Positions 12,479 to 12,596 of a DNA stretch of 12,596 nucleotides are shown here, piece by piece. The DNA comes from Comamonadaceae bacterium. Lineage in GTDB: Bacteria; Pseudomonadota; Gammaproteobacteria; Burkholderiales; Burkholderiaceae_C. Where the stretch lies: NCBI GenBank assembly GCA_947374485.1, contig CANCCF010000111.1:1-12596 (forward strand). Direction: 5' to 3'. Within the stretch, counting starts at the first letter, position 1, and each line of letters opens with the position of its first letter. The position numbers and the translations under genes were made by a program. Below the pieces are notes generated by a model. It was not told where the DNA came from. It ran no database searches and was given only the letters and a program-made list of their open reading frames with translations.

Positions 12479-12596
12479 TGCTCGCAAAAAGAATAATCCC
12501 CTGCCTGGATGTGACCGGTGGCCGGGTCGTCAAGGGCGTCAACTTTGTGGAACTGCGCGACGCCGGTGACCCGGTCGAAATCGCCGCCCGCTACAA
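12478..12596 (+). CDS. hisF: HisF, cyclase subunit of imidazole glycerol phosphate synthase (3'-truncated)
   Basis: The first 39 codons of the cyclase that partners HisH are present before the window ends. The start MLAKRIIPCLDVTGGRVVKG followed by VNFVELRDAGDPVEIAARY is the strongly conserved HisF N-terminus, including the catalytic Asp11 in PCLDV. The ATG overlaps the hisA stop by one base, so translation is probably coupled to hisA. The rest of the gene, including the second catalytic Asp, lies beyond base 12596. Confidence 0.95.
   Translation, partial: MLAKRIIPCLDVTGGRVVKGVNFVELRDAGDPVEIAARY

Noticed and set aside
1..12596. Search for mobile elements, CRISPR arrays, tRNAs, riboswitches or toxin-antitoxin pairs
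   Set aside because: No transposase or integrase ORF, no regularly spaced direct repeats, no cloverleaf-like sequence and no gap large enough for a structured leader were seen; the window is almost entirely conserved coding sequence.

Overview
The window is a GC-rich, gene-dense stretch of a betaproteobacterial chromosome, most likely a member of the Comamonadaceae (Rhodoferax/Polaromonas/Acidovorax-like). The assignment rests on protein sequence character, on the order mlaFEDACB - ABC pair - ibaG - murA - his genes, and on a palindromic intergenic repeat of a type I associate with that family. No search was run, so the genus is not fixed. All 17 genes are on the + strand. No gap between genes exceeds about 100 bp, and I see no tRNA, rRNA, insertion sequence, integrase, CRISPR array or phage gene.

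Layout. Positions 1-3419 hold the Mla phospholipid-transport operon: mlaF (5' end cut off by the window), mlaE, mlaD, mlaA, mlaC, mlaB. Unlike in E. coli, the outer-membrane lipoprotein gene mlaA lies inside the operon. Positions 3469-5266 encode a two-gene ABC-2 exporter of unknown substrate, an ATPase and a permease, separated by a palindromic repeat. Positions 5315-6819 hold ibaG (BolA family) and murA, the first committed step of peptidoglycan synthesis. Positions 6816-12596 hold the histidine cluster hisG-hisD-(small secreted protein)-hisC-hisB-hisH-hisA-hisF, with hisF cut off by the window end.

Many junctions overlap by 1-4 bases (mlaF/E, mlaD/A, ibaG/murA, murA/hisG, hisG/hisD, hisC/hisB, hisA/hisF), which implies translational coupling and long polycistronic transcripts. 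The first half is envelope biology: lipid trafficking across the periplasm, export, and peptidoglycan precursor supply. The second half supplies histidine, and the junction between the two is a 4-base GTGA overlap of murA and hisG. HisG is the short form, so a hisZ gene must lie elsewhere if the pathway works.

Most of the window is well-known conserved backbone. The parts worth a second look are: a small secreted two-cysteine protein between hisD and hisC whose layout resembles Rap1a/Tai proteins; a roughly 17-residue Gly/Ser/Ala-rich insertion in HisD; the repeat between the two ABC genes, bridged exactly by a 29-codon mini-ORF that overlaps both neighbours by 4 bases; and a hairpin with a -10-like box just upstream of the ABC ATPase gene. 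I found no clear new multi-gene system.
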